Origin: Deltaproteobacteria bacterium
GTDB taxonomy: Bacteria; Bdellovibrionota_C; UBA2361; JAAYZI01
Direction of reading: 5' to 3'
NCBI GenBank assembly: GCA_012514925.1
Contig: JAAYZI010000026.1
Location: 1-14,682, forward strand
Length of the DNA stretch: 14,682 nucleotides
Shown here: piece by piece, positions 1 through 8,437 of the stretch
Numbering within the stretch: the stretch's first letter is position 1
Layout of the letters: each line of letters begins with the position of its first letter
Notes under the pieces: generated by a model
Database searches by the model: none
What the model saw: only the letters and a program-made list of their open reading frames with translations
Told to the model about the DNA's origin: nothing
Translations under genes and position numbers: made by a program

Positions 1-1221
1 CTTGGAAAGCTTGGTGCCTTCAACGCTGCCAGCCTGGCGGTCTTAAGCGACTTGCTGAAAGACCAAAGCCCTGAAGTGCGCGGCGCTGCTGCGCAAGCCT
101 TGGCACTTGCAGGTCCCGCCGCACAGCCCCGGCTGAGCCGCTTGCTGACCGAAAAAGATAGCCACGCCAAAAAAAATAACCCTGCCAAAACTGAGGCGGC
201 CATGTTGTTAGCTAAGATTGCGCCGGACCACAAAGGGATCTTTGAAATTTTGAGCAATGAACTACAACGGCAGGGGTGCTCTAACAAAAAACCACTTGCT
301 TCTTCCCTGTGCTTATTGGGTCCTGTCGGCAAGACATACGTCCAATCCCAGTTTATAAAATGTTTATCCTCCGCCGACAGAAGCGCTATTCCAACCTACC
401 TATCAATTCTAACCCAAGCAGCTCCCCTTACGGAGCAGAGTCAAAACGCTTTATTGCTGCTAACTGAAGGGACTAACTTTCCGGTTAAAGCGAAGTTTAA
501 AGTTTTCGAACATGGGCCGCAGTTTGGAATAGGGAGCGAAAAGCTGATTCCAATTTTGATTAGATCGCTTAAAGAAAAAGAAGCCTATTCAATTACCCGC
601 ACGCTTAAATTACTTGGTGCCTTAGGCTCAGAAGCCAAAGCAGCGGTCCCGGAACTGCTACGCTTTTGGCAGGATCAAGAACAGGCAAGCCCTTTTAGGA
701 GCCTGGCGGCCCTGGCACTACTTCGCATAGACCCAGAGACTATCGATCTGAACGCTTTTTTCAACGAGGAGCTAAAGGAAGATCGCTTGGAATCCATTCA
801 AGAAGCTATATCTGCCATAGGGGCGGACCGCGCGCTACCCGTACTCACAGCTATCCTGGAATCAGGGAACTTAGAGCAGCAGTTGCAAACACTTCGCTGC
901 CTGGGTCGGCTCGGCCAGGCCGCCGCATCCACAGCGCCACACCTGCTTAAATTACATAAAAGCACCCATCCCAAAATCAATTATGAAGCAGTACTGGCTC
1001 TTATAAACATCGGCGTCAGCGACACTGCGGTCGAAGAGAGGCTCGCTCAACTGCTCTTAACGGATGACTGGAGGCGCTTGCAGAGGAACCGCAATCTACC
1101 AGCCAATATTAAGCCACTGCTTGAACAGTTACGATCTTCAGGCCCATGCAGCCTGGTGCGCTTTCGCTCGAACCTACTGCTAAGACGAATATTTCATGAA
1201 AGGGGCCACCAAGCGTCATAG
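1..1221 (+). CDS. HEAT-repeat protein, 5'-truncated by the window
   Basis: The reading frame is open from base 1, so the gene starts upstream; 406 codons are visible before TAG/TAA-type termination at 1219-1221. An in-frame TTG at 52 is not a convincing start because HEAT-type sequence already runs through the codons before it. The protein is a series of helical-hairpin repeats of the HEAT/PBS-lyase type. Recurrent LGxLGxxA, VRxxAAxAL and 'VPELL' helices lie near codons 1-50, 200-235 and 300-340. Proteins of this kind are scaffolds for protein-protein contact; no catalytic motif, membrane segment or partner is visible here. The C-terminus is basic (arginine-rich from about codon 370). It is followed by a 135-bp gap before rnc, so it is probably a separate transcription unit. 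The family call is good; the specific function is unknown. Confidence 0.75.
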   Translation, partial: LGKLGAFNAASLAVLSDLLKDQSPEVRGAAAQALALAGPAAQPRLSRLLTEKDSHAKKNNPAKTEAAMLLAKIAPDHKGIFEILSNELQRQGCSNKKPLASSLCLLGPVGKTYVQSQFIKCLSSADRSAIPTYLSILTQAAPLTEQSQNALLLLTEGTNFPVKAKFKVFEHGPQFGIGSEKLIPILIRSLKEKEAYSITRTLKLLGALGSEAKAAVPELLRFWQDQEQASPFRSLAALALLRIDPETIDLNAFFNEELKEDRLESIQEAISAIGADRALPVLTAILESGNLEQQLQTLRCLGRLGQAAASTAPHLLKLHKSTHPKINYEAVLALINIGVSDTAVEERLAQLLLTDDWRRLQRNRNLPANIKPLLEQLRSSGPCSLVRFRSNLLLRRIFHERGHQAS

Positions 1222-1244
1222 CCTACCCACCCCAAAAAAATAGT

Positions 1245-1261
1245 CCTACTACGAGAGTAGG
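1245..1261. other. Short perfect stem-loop between HEAT gene and rnc
   Basis: CCTACT (1245-1250) and AGTAGG (1256-1261) form a 6-bp stem with a 5-nt loop. Read on the plus strand, no T-tract follows, so it is a poor terminator for the HEAT gene. Read on the minus strand, the stem is followed after four bases by seven Ts, but no minus-strand gene ends here. It could be a weak terminator or an mRNA 3'-end stabiliser. Confidence 0.3.
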
Positions 1262-1279
1262 TTCGAAAAACGGAAAACC

Positions 1280-1308
1280 TTGAATGGAAAAGCTTTTTAA
1301 CGTATTTT
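1280..1308 (+). promoter_or_regulatory. Candidate sigma70-type promoter for rnc-der
   Basis: TTGAAT (1280-1285), a 17-nt spacer and TATTTT (1303-1308) give an acceptable -35/-10 pair. It lies about 50 nt before the rnc start, in the only sizeable gap upstream of rnc. The -10 is AT-rich but only partly consensus, so this is a prediction from spacing and position. Confidence 0.4.
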
Positions 1309-1356
1309 CTTAGGGTAAGAGTTCACTACAGAATTAAGTACACTTGGGAGAATTAG

Positions 1357-2199
1357 ATGCGGTTTGGAATTGTTAAGTCCTGCGCCAATAATGAAGGTGC
1401 TGAATCCAAAAAAAAACCGGCCTCAACAAGCGGAGACCCTTTGGGGCGCGAGCACTACCATAAAATAGAAGAGGCTCTCGGTTACAAGTTTACCAACCTC
1501 GACTGGCTGGAACGCGCACTTACACACCGTTCTATCCCCGGCATGGGGACCCGAAGTGACTACGAACGGCTTGAATTCATAGGTGACGCCGTGATCGACC
1601 TGGCCGTCTCCCACCTTCTACTGGACGCTCACCGCGACGCACGCGAGGGCGAACTCTCAAAAATGCGGGCAGCTTTGGTAAATGCTGCTTCTTTGGCCGA
1701 GATCGGCCGCAAACTCGAACTAAGTCGATACATTAAATTAAGCCGTGGTGAACTTGCCAACGGCGGAGCAGAACGTCCCTCAATTTTAGAGGATGTGGTT
1801 GAGGCACTAATGGGAGCGATTTACCGGGAAGCTGGTTATGAAACGGCATTTAAGTGCATTGAATCGCTCTTCGGGGAGCTAGTCGCAACCGTAATGCCAA
1901 CAGATCCCAAAACTGATCTGCAAGAAGCGTTGCATAGTACCGGAAGTGAGGCTCCTGTTTATATGCTTGAATGTGTAGAAGGCCCGGAGCATGCCCCAAC
2001 CTTCATATCAGTTGTTAACGTAGATGGCCAAATAGTCGGGCGCGGTAGCGGTCCCACTAAAAAAGCTTCACAACAAGCCGCCGCCGCCGAGGCTTTAAAA
2101 CGCCTGGCCGGATTTGACCATCTTGATAGGGTCTTTATGGGAGATCAGCCCGCCTCCGTCATGGTCACCGCCGCTGTCAATGCGGAGAATTCATCATGA
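1357..2199 (+). CDS. rnc: Ribonuclease III
   Basis: Endoribonuclease that cuts double-stranded RNA with Mg2+, acting in rRNA maturation, mRNA turnover and antisense-RNA processing in the cytoplasm. The N-terminal nuclease domain (about residues 33-180) carries the family signature ERLEFIGDAVIDL. The expected acidic metal ligands are E73 and D77 in that signature, and D146 and E149 in ILEDVVEALMGAI. A double-stranded-RNA-binding domain follows (about 182-252), ending in the typical KKASQQAAAAEAL helix. At 280 aa it is longer than E. coli RNase III (226 aa). The surplus is a polar N-terminal extension of about 32 residues and a 28-residue C-terminal tail. The start is supported by GGGAG at 1346-1350, six bases before ATG. 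The stop overlaps the der start (ATGA), indicating translational coupling. Confidence 0.95.
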   Translation: MRFGIVKSCANNEGAESKKKPASTSGDPLGREHYHKIEEALGYKFTNLDWLERALTHRSIPGMGTRSDYERLEFIGDAVIDLAVSHLLLDAHRDAREGELSKMRAALVNAASLAEIGRKLELSRYIKLSRGELANGGAERPSILEDVVEALMGAIYREAGYETAFKCIESLFGELVATVMPTDPKTDLQEALHSTGSEAPVYMLECVEGPEHAPTFISVVNVDGQIVGRGSGPTKKASQQAAAAEALKRLAGFDHLDRVFMGDQPASVMVTAAVNAENSS

Positions 2200-3563
2200 C
2201 CCGTAAGATTCCGGTAGTCGCAATAGTCGGACGCACTAATGTTGGAAAGTCAACCCTTTTTAATCGGATCACAGGCCGCCGCCGCTCCATTGTGGATAAT
2301 GCCGAAGGGGTCACGCGTGACCGCAACTACGCCTTGGTCAAAAAGTTTCTCTTCCCCTTTACCTTGGTGGACACGGGCGGATTAATCGGTGAAGAGGATC
2401 AGACTCTGGCCAAATCCATCCGCATCCAAGCTGAAATCGCTATTTCAGAAGCAGATCTGATCCTAGCCGTCCTTGATGGGCTGCACGGTCCCCATCCACA
2501 TGATGGCGAAGTGGTCTCTTTGCTGCGCCAAAGCCAAAAGAAGGTACTTTGGCTGGCCAATAAATGTGAGAAAGAAACGGTCGCAGCGCGCGCACAAGAG
2601 TTCTATGAATTTGGTATCGACAATATTCTTGCGATCAGCGCTGCTCATAACCAAGGCATCAGCTTGCTTTTGCAGGAGATCTCTAAAGAATTGGAGTTGG
2701 AACAGATTCAATCAACGCCTAATGAGACAGAGCCACCTTGCGCTATTAGAGTAGCGATTGTGGGGAAACCAAACGTTGGCAAATCAACCTTTATAAACAA
2801 AATTCTAGGAGAGGAGCGTTTGGTTACATCAGATCTGGCTGGTACAACCCGGGACGCGATTGATATTGAGTTAGTGCGCGATTCTCAGCGCTTTGTGATT
2901 GTCGACACTGCCGGTCTGCGCAAGAAGGCGCGCGTGGAAGATGCCTCTCTTGAACGTTTCAGCAACTTACATGCCCTCCGAGCATTGGCAGGCAGCGACG
3001 TGGCGGTCTTGATGCTAGACGCCACCCTCGGTCCACCAAGTGATCAAGACACGCGCATCGCGCGTTTAATTCATGACCGCGGACGTGGCTTCGTGATCGC
3101 CGTCAATAAATGGGACGCCTTGGAGAAGGACTATAAAAGTGCCAAACAGTTTAAAGATGCCCTTATGCATGTTTTTCGGTTTGCGCATTATGCGCCGGTG
3201 CTTTTTGTCTCAGCCAAAAGTGGTAAACGCTGTCCACATGTTCTGACCAAAGTGAAGGAGGTTTACGATTCGTCCAACCAGCGTATCCAGACTTCCGACC
3301 TAAATAAGTTGCTGGGCCGCGCATTTGAGACCAAACCCCCGCCGGCTCATCGCGCCTCCCCTGTTAAATTGTTTTTTGCAACTCAGATCCATGTTGCACC
3401 TCCGACTTTCCTGCTTTTTATAAACTATCCTAAAAGCATAAACCTCTCCTATAAGCGCTATCTGAAAAACTGTATTCGCAAAGAATACCCATTTGAAGGC
3501 ACAGAATTAAAGCTGTTGTTTCGCAAACGCGCTTCTAGTGATAACTATGAGATTCCAAAATAA
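2196..3563 (+). CDS. der: GTPase Der (EngA), 50S ribosome assembly
   Basis: Double-Era-like GTPase that binds late 50S precursors and is essential for ribosome assembly in bacteria. Two G domains are visible. G domain 1 has the P-loop GRTNVGKS (12-19), DTGG (59-62) and a G4 of NKCE (122-125). G domain 2 has GKPNVGKS (190-197), DTAG (237-240) and NKWD (304-307). The C-terminal KH-like domain (about 352-445) includes the diagnostic PPTFLLFIN and SYKRYLKN stretches and the FEGT motif. Length (455 aa) is normal for the family. The NKCE variant replaces the usual NKxD Asp with Glu in the first G domain; NKCE-type sequences occur in other Der proteins, so this is not evidence of inactivation. CGGAG at 2183-2187 lies inside the rnc coding end, eight bases before the overlapping ATG. 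Confidence 0.95.
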   Translation: MTRKIPVVAIVGRTNVGKSTLFNRITGRRRSIVDNAEGVTRDRNYALVKKFLFPFTLVDTGGLIGEEDQTLAKSIRIQAEIAISEADLILAVLDGLHGPHPHDGEVVSLLRQSQKKVLWLANKCEKETVAARAQEFYEFGIDNILAISAAHNQGISLLLQEISKELELEQIQSTPNETEPPCAIRVAIVGKPNVGKSTFINKILGEERLVTSDLAGTTRDAIDIELVRDSQRFVIVDTAGLRKKARVEDASLERFSNLHALRALAGSDVAVLMLDATLGPPSDQDTRIARLIHDRGRGFVIAVNKWDALEKDYKSAKQFKDALMHVFRFAHYAPVLFVSAKSGKRCPHVLTKVKEVYDSSNQRIQTSDLNKLLGRAFETKPPPAHRASPVKLFFATQIHVAPPTFLLFINYPKSINLSYKRYLKNCIRKEYPFEGTELKLLFRKRASSDNYEIPK

Positions 3564-3676
3564 TGCGTGCACCTGTTGCTCGTTACGTGATTGCGCTATA
3601 AAGGGATTGAACATTTTAAATTAACTGTGCTCTTCGTTTATAACAAGAGAGCCGGCCGCCCCGAAGAGGAGTGAGA

Positions 3677-5758
3677 ATGCCCGAACCTCGACAAAAATCC
3701 TATTGGAAAAAGCATGCGCTCGTTACTATTCTTAGCGCTTTTGTAACTATCGCCGTTTTCTCCTATCTGTTCTCTGCCGTTTCAATTCTGGAAGTATGGC
3801 AGCTGATCCGTAGCACTGACCGCAATTGCCTGCTGGCCTTTGTGGTGCTTTCCCTGTTTGCCTCCATTTTCAGGACCTGGCGCTATGGCTTAATGCTGCG
3901 TTTAAACGGGTATACACCGAATTCGTTCGCGCTTTTTTTGATCGTGTTAGTGCGCAACCTTTTTTCAGACTTGTTGCCGGCTCGCATTGGCTCCACAATT
4001 TACGTTATTCTAACCACAACCCGTTTGGGTGTACCGATTGGCCCGGCGCTCTCCAGCTTCACTCTACCATTTTTCTTCGATCTCCTGGCGCTAGCTCCCC
4101 TGGTTCTATTGACAGTACTTTGGGACAGCCACATAGCCGGGGCGTCTTGGATGGTCCTGGTTGCAGGCGGAAGCCTCTTAGCTATCTTGTCAATCGCTGC
4201 CATTTACTATTTACCCGCCTTTTTGTTGTACTGCTCTCATCTAAGCCTTAAATTGCCACTGCTCTCCTCCAGTAAACGTGCGCACGCCGCTAAAGCTTTT
4301 AGTGAACTTGCAGCGGAGTTTATGAGCGTAAAGAGCCGGGGGGTATTTATTCAGCTTTTCGTGCTCTCACTAATGGTACGTCTCGGCAAGTACGCTTCTC
4401 TCTACGTCTTTCTCTACGGACTTCTTAAACCGTTAGGGTACGCCCTCGCAGATCTGCCGGTTACAACTGTATTCCTGGGTATCTGCGCAGCCGAATTCGC
4501 AGCAAGCTTACCCATTTCCGGAATCGCAGGATTTGGCGCTTATGAAGGCACTTGGGCAACAGTATTTTCAATGCTTGGATTTCCAGCGCAAATTGCAAAA
4601 CTAACCAGCATCGCTCATCACCTCTTTACGCAGGCCTATGGATACGCCCTCGGAATTGCCGCCTTGCTAATACTGATGCTTCCTGTTTTTCATTCCGAAA
4701 AGAGGACACCGACGGTGCCCTTACCCGCGCAAGATTCCTGGATTAGATTTAACGCAAAGATCTTAGGCTCATTATTAACCGGAATAGCGTTGCTGATCAT
4801 TTGCTTTGCTCTACCTTTTAGCAGCCAAGCTAAGCCCTCAGAGGAGGCTTTGGAACTTGTCCGTCCGGATGCTTCCTCTCAAAGGAGGCGCAAGGCCCTT
4901 TTTAAGAAATTTCCAGCGACTATTGTGTTCGACTCCAATCGAAACGGCACTTTCGACATCCACACCATCAAAACGGATGGAAGTGACCAGCGCATGATTA
5001 TTGGCGGCCCCTTGCATGAAATCTACCCAGACCCCTCACCGGATGGAAAAAAAATTGTTTTTGCACGAGCGCCTTCAATGTCTCTCTTTTCTCCAAGCGA
5101 AGTTTGGATTGCAGAGGCTGACGGTCGCTCTCAGCGCCGCCTTTCAAGTAACGGCACCTTCCCAACCTTCAGCGCCGATGGACAGTTTGTGTATTTTGAA
5201 CGCGCTCGTAAAAAGATCATGCGCATGCGCCCAGACGGTACACAGCTCGAACAGATTTTTCCTAAAGGTAATCGAAAATTTGTAGGGGCCCAAGTGGCAA
5301 AGCCTAGAATCTCTGCGGATGGACGTTTCGCCGCTTTTATTTCGGACAGGCCCACACGCTGGAACATCTGGTACACAGAACTTGCAACCAGGCAGGCCTG
5401 GCACCTAGCCAGTGGTTGTGAACCTACCTGGTTTGCGCAAAGCAACCAGGTGGTTTGGATGAAGACCAAAGACACCTTGGATGGCTCAGGAATTTATGTG
5501 ATCGACCCTCTCAGCCGCGCCGTTCGCCCCTTGCAAGATGCTCCCGCACCCTTCGGGCATGAGTACTTCCCATCATTGGCAGAAAAAGATCGTTTTTTAC
5601 TCTTCTCCGCGTCTCCAAGCGCCCGCGAGCACGACCAATCCTCGGCGAATTATCAGCTGTTTGTAAAGGACCTGCACACAAACACTGTGGTCAGAATTAC
5701 ATTTGACACAGCTACAAATAGATGGCCTAAGCTTTTACTTAATCCCAAACCCCAATAG
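3677..5758 (+). CDS. MprF-type flippase domain fused to TolB-like beta-propeller
   Basis: A 693-aa two-part protein. Residues about 13-340 form a polytopic membrane domain like the lysylphosphatidylglycerol synthase/flippase transmembrane family (PF03706, UPF0104). Typical landmarks are an arginine-rich FRTWRYGLML (65-74), SDLLPARIG (97-105) and LPISGIAGFGAYEG (278-291). A further hydrophobic helix (about 361-380) ends in SSQA and looks like a signal peptide. Residues about 413-690 are soluble PD40/TolB-like beta-propeller repeats: D(S)NRNGxxDI, TDGSDQR, YPDPSPDGKKIVF, FSADGQFVYF and RISADGRFAAF. Family knowledge suggests lipid translocation for the first part and periplasmic protein contacts for the second; the combined role is unknown. 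AGGAG at 3667-3671 favours ATG 3677 over the GTG at 3671. It heads a three-gene cluster after a 113-bp gap. Confidence 0.75.
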   Translation: MPEPRQKSYWKKHALVTILSAFVTIAVFSYLFSAVSILEVWQLIRSTDRNCLLAFVVLSLFASIFRTWRYGLMLRLNGYTPNSFALFLIVLVRNLFSDLLPARIGSTIYVILTTTRLGVPIGPALSSFTLPFFFDLLALAPLVLLTVLWDSHIAGASWMVLVAGGSLLAILSIAAIYYLPAFLLYCSHLSLKLPLLSSSKRAHAAKAFSELAAEFMSVKSRGVFIQLFVLSLMVRLGKYASLYVFLYGLLKPLGYALADLPVTTVFLGICAAEFAASLPISGIAGFGAYEGTWATVFSMLGFPAQIAKLTSIAHHLFTQAYGYALGIAALLILMLPVFHSEKRTPTVPLPAQDSWIRFNAKILGSLLTGIALLIICFALPFSSQAKPSEEALELVRPDASSQRRRKALFKKFPATIVFDSNRNGTFDIHTIKTDGSDQRMIIGGPLHEIYPDPSPDGKKIVFARAPSMSLFSPSEVWIAEADGRSQRRLSSNGTFPTFSADGQFVYFERARKKIMRMRPDGTQLEQIFPKGNRKFVGAQVAKPRISADGRFAAFISDRPTRWNIWYTELATRQAWHLASGCEPTWFAQSNQVVWMKTKDTLDGSGIYVIDPLSRAVRPLQDAPAPFGHEYFPSLAEKDRFLLFSASPSAREHDQSSANYQLFVKDLHTNTVVRITFDTATNRWPKLLLNPKPQ

Positions 5759-5760
5759 GA

Positions 5761-6594
5761 ATGCGCAGATTTTTTAGAAAAAAACGAACCCCGCTTTTGA
5801 TTGCTCTGGCGCTTTTCATAAGTTGCTCCAGCGGCGCGCTTTTTGCTTATGACCTCATGTTAAAAGCGGACCGCCAACGCGCTCTGCTCTTCGGACATGC
5901 AGCCTTAGGGAACTACGCCTACCTTGGAATGAACCATGACCGCTGCGTGGCTTTCTTTGCGACATCTCTAAAACGGCAAGGCGAAACCTCTGTCGTTAAT
6001 ATCGAGGGAATTCTTAAAGCACTCTACCATAAGAGCCGAATTCCCCTGACATTTAAATTGACTGCCTATTTTAACGCGCTTGGGCAGATGATCGGAAGTT
6101 TCGTTAAAATTACATTTTCACAAAACCAGCTCGCACTGGGTACGCTCAGCATAAATCCCATCAGGGTCAAATTAAGCGTGCATTCCGGAGGAAAGCTGCA
6201 CCGCTTTAAAGCCAACATCCCCGGCCCGCTCGAGTTGGTCGAAGACACAGATAAGACCTTCCGCTTAAGGTACACGCTGCTAAAGAAAAGTTCGGCTACT
6301 AAATACCATCAACAAACCCAAGCTCTTTTACCCCAACTAGATTTTTCGCTCATCCCCGCCACCGCCCCGATGGTCCACTCTTGTTTCGGGGCTAATGCAC
6401 GTCTCCCCAGATCGGGTCGAACCTTACGTGCTAACGCTGCTAGCAAGCAACGACGTAGATGGCGTAAGATCGAGCGAGACCTTAGCGCCCTTGATTTAAG
6501 CGCCACAATTCCTGCGTGGATTCATACTTGGTCCTATTTAAAACCGCTGCTTGGTATGACAGCCGTCAAGCCTAAGATGGAAACCAAACCATGA
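5761..6594 (+). CDS. Exported or membrane-anchored protein of unknown function
   Basis: I do not recognise this 277-aa protein. It has a very basic N-terminus (RRFFRKKR), then a hydrophobic stretch at about 11-30, as in a signal peptide or single membrane anchor. A cysteine at 22 follows LFIS, which resembles a lipobox loosely (F instead of L at -3). An alternative signal-peptidase I site is possible after A29. The middle (about 95-175) reads as alternating beta-strands. The end (about 215-275) is basic and helical, with RRRWRK at 231-236. It starts two bases after the preceding stop with only AGGA directly abutting the ATG, so translation probably depends on coupling. Its stop overlaps the next start (ATGA). 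This placement ties it to the flippase-propeller fusion and the permease, suggesting a joint envelope function, which is inference. Confidence 0.7.
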   Translation: MRRFFRKKRTPLLIALALFISCSSGALFAYDLMLKADRQRALLFGHAALGNYAYLGMNHDRCVAFFATSLKRQGETSVVNIEGILKALYHKSRIPLTFKLTAYFNALGQMIGSFVKITFSQNQLALGTLSINPIRVKLSVHSGGKLHRFKANIPGPLELVEDTDKTFRLRYTLLKKSSATKYHQQTQALLPQLDFSLIPATAPMVHSCFGANARLPRSGRTLRANAASKQRRRWRKIERDLSALDLSATIPAWIHTWSYLKPLLGMTAVKPKMETKP

Positions 6595-8276
6595 TCCCTC
6601 TAGTCTTAAAACCAAAATATTGGGGGCTTCTTAACAGGTGGCGCAAAGCCTCACGTTCCAAAAATGATCTGCGCCAAGACCTTTTAATGGCGCTCTTCTG
6701 CATTGGGTTAATAATACTCCTTTTTGTCGGCACGCTGGATGTGCTGAAACACTTGCAGCTGCTTTCTAATATGGCATACCTTTCGGCTGCGCAGCCGCTA
6801 GCTCTATTTCTTTTGCCTCTTATGGCGATGCTGTTCCTATCCGGCCTTGTTATTTCCATCGGCACCCTTTTTATGAGCAAGGATCTGGATCTACTACTGG
6901 CGGCGCCGCTAAGCACCACCTCGCTTTTTATGGGCAAATTTCTGTATGTGCTTTTATCAACGGCTTGGATGCCCTTCCTGTTTATGACTCCTGTGCTAAT
7001 AGCCTTCGGACTAAGCTACAAGGTATCCCTGCTATACTATTTTTTGTCGCCTCTGCTGCTACTGCCATATTTTATCATTCCAACGGCTCTGGCGGTAATT
7101 ATCTCGACTATCTTTGTTTTACTGGTCCCCGCAAACCGAACCAAAGAGGTCTTGTTGATTACGGTGATAATTATCTTAGGGGCGCTCGCGAGCCTGGTTG
7201 ACCTGCTCGATCTGTCGCCAACTTCCTTTGATAGCGCCAGCCAGATGCTGCGCATGATTTCAATTCTTTCTCTGCCGGATAATAACTGGCTTCCCTCCAA
7301 TTGGCTGGCGCGCTGCCTACAAGAATTGCTAGAACCCGGCACTCAAGACATCTTGCCTCCACTGCTTTTACTTTTCTTTTCAGCAGGCGCTCTCTCTGCC
7401 CTCGCCTACCTCGTTTTAGAAATCCTACATGCCAAAGCTCATAGCTGCAGCTCCAGTATCAAACAGAGATTCAGATCAACGCCTTTCTCACAGGGAATTC
7501 TTAGTCATCTTTGCGCCGCACAATTTGAACAGAGAATGGTCGCGTTACTGGGTAAGGAACTTAAGATCTGCGTGCGGGATATCGCCCAGACTCTTCAAAT
7601 TGTGGTACTAGTGGGGCTATGTATAATCTATCTGTACAACCTTAAGATTTTCGGAAACGTACAAGACTTGCCACTCCATATGCGCTCCACTTGGCAATCG
7701 TTTTTACTGATCGGAAACTTAATGATGGAGTCATTCGTGGTTACGGCTATCTGCACCCGCTTTGTATATCCCTCTATATCTCTGGAGGGAGCGGCTTTTT
7801 GGCTCTTGTCATCCTCCCCGCTTAGTATCCGCGAATTTATGGAATTGAAGTTTTGGTTTTGGTTCATCCCAGTCGCAGCTTTAGCCGGAATCTTCCTGGC
7901 AATCGGAAACTATATGGTCGGAACCGGATTTTATATCTTACTGATTAGCTTCGCCACGGCCTTAGCAATCTGTTACGGAGTGGTGGGACTGGCGATCGGC
8001 TTAGGGGCGTACTGGGCAAATTTCGACTGGGAACATCCCTCACAACTAGCCGCAAGTTTCGGAAGCCTTATGTTTATGCTGCTTAGCGTAGCGCTCATCC
8101 TGATGAGCATCCTGCCGGTAGTGATGTTTGTGGTGGTCCAACATGAAACGACGCTGGAAATAAGTCGTTTGCCTTCTGCCCTGACGGGACTGGCGCTCCT
8201 AATAGCCTTAAATTATTTAAGCGCCCGCTTGGCGTTAGAACTTGGAGAGCGCAAACTGATTGAAAGGATGCACTGA
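6591..8276 (+). CDS. Large ABC-2-like exporter permease, no ATPase nearby
   Basis: A 561-aa integral membrane protein with about 12 hydrophobic segments, roughly at 33-53, 68-94, 112-140, 145-180, 188-206, 254-280, 332-350, 370-390, 424-445, 447-475, 492-516 and 529-548. The overall plan resembles putative ABC exporter subunits of the ABC_tran_2/ABC-2 kind. Its two halves share a motif: KDLDLLLAAPLSTTSLFMGKF (about 97-117) and FWLLSSSPLSIREFMELKF (about 403-421) both contain LLxxxPLSxxxFMxxKF. This suggests an internal duplication. The cytoplasmic ATPase that such a permease needs is not encoded in this window. The ATG overlaps the previous stop, so it is translated with the upstream envelope gene. 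The substrate is unknown. Permease nature is likely; the exact family assignment is less certain. Confidence 0.65.
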   Translation: MIPLVLKPKYWGLLNRWRKASRSKNDLRQDLLMALFCIGLIILLFVGTLDVLKHLQLLSNMAYLSAAQPLALFLLPLMAMLFLSGLVISIGTLFMSKDLDLLLAAPLSTTSLFMGKFLYVLLSTAWMPFLFMTPVLIAFGLSYKVSLLYYFLSPLLLLPYFIIPTALAVIISTIFVLLVPANRTKEVLLITVIIILGALASLVDLLDLSPTSFDSASQMLRMISILSLPDNNWLPSNWLARCLQELLEPGTQDILPPLLLLFFSAGALSALAYLVLEILHAKAHSCSSSIKQRFRSTPFSQGILSHLCAAQFEQRMVALLGKELKICVRDIAQTLQIVVLVGLCIIYLYNLKIFGNVQDLPLHMRSTWQSFLLIGNLMMESFVVTAICTRFVYPSISLEGAAFWLLSSSPLSIREFMELKFWFWFIPVAALAGIFLAIGNYMVGTGFYILLISFATALAICYGVVGLAIGLGAYWANFDWEHPSQLAASFGSLMFMLLSVALILMSILPVVMFVVVQHETTLEISRLPSALTGLALLIALNYLSARLALELGERKLIERMH

Positions 8277-8403
8277 GCCTTAACCCATTCTATATCACCA
8301 ATAGATTATTACGTTTTTTGCTCCCCCCCCGGCAGGACACACTCCATTCCAAAAAACTCATAACAGTAGTGAAACTGGGGAGCGCGCGAGGAATCTCCAG
8401 AGC

Positions 8404-8437
8404 CTGGTTTTACTAAACTACTTAGCTGGTTTTACTA
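8404..8437 (+). repeat. Two 12-bp direct repeats ending on the start codon
   Basis: CTGGTTTTACTA occurs perfectly at 8404-8415 and 8426-8437, a 22-bp period, and the last base is the A of the following ATG. CCAG at 8397-8400 can pair with the CTGG of either copy. The site therefore could be a protein-binding tandem (two helical turns) or a switchable small hairpin over the translation start. No Shine-Dalgarno sequence lies in the usual window before this ATG. Confidence 0.55.

Noticed and set aside
1245..1275. A tRNA-like GGTTCGAA after a short stem
   Set aside because: It resembles a T-arm, but no acceptor stem, anticodon arm or D-arm surrounds it.
3576..3602. Promoter TTGCTC-15-TATAAA before the fusion gene
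   Set aside because: The 15-nt spacer is too short and the -35 is weak; the gap may hold a promoter but none can be chosen by eye.
3671..3673. GTG as start of the flippase-propeller fusion gene
   Set aside because: It overlaps the AGGAG ribosome-binding sequence (3667-3671); ATG 3677, five bases after that sequence, is better placed.
8320..8383. Inverted repeat GCTCCCC / GGGGAGC
   Set aside because: The arms are 7 bp with about 50 nt between them and no T-run; pairing is possible but could be chance beside a C-rich run.
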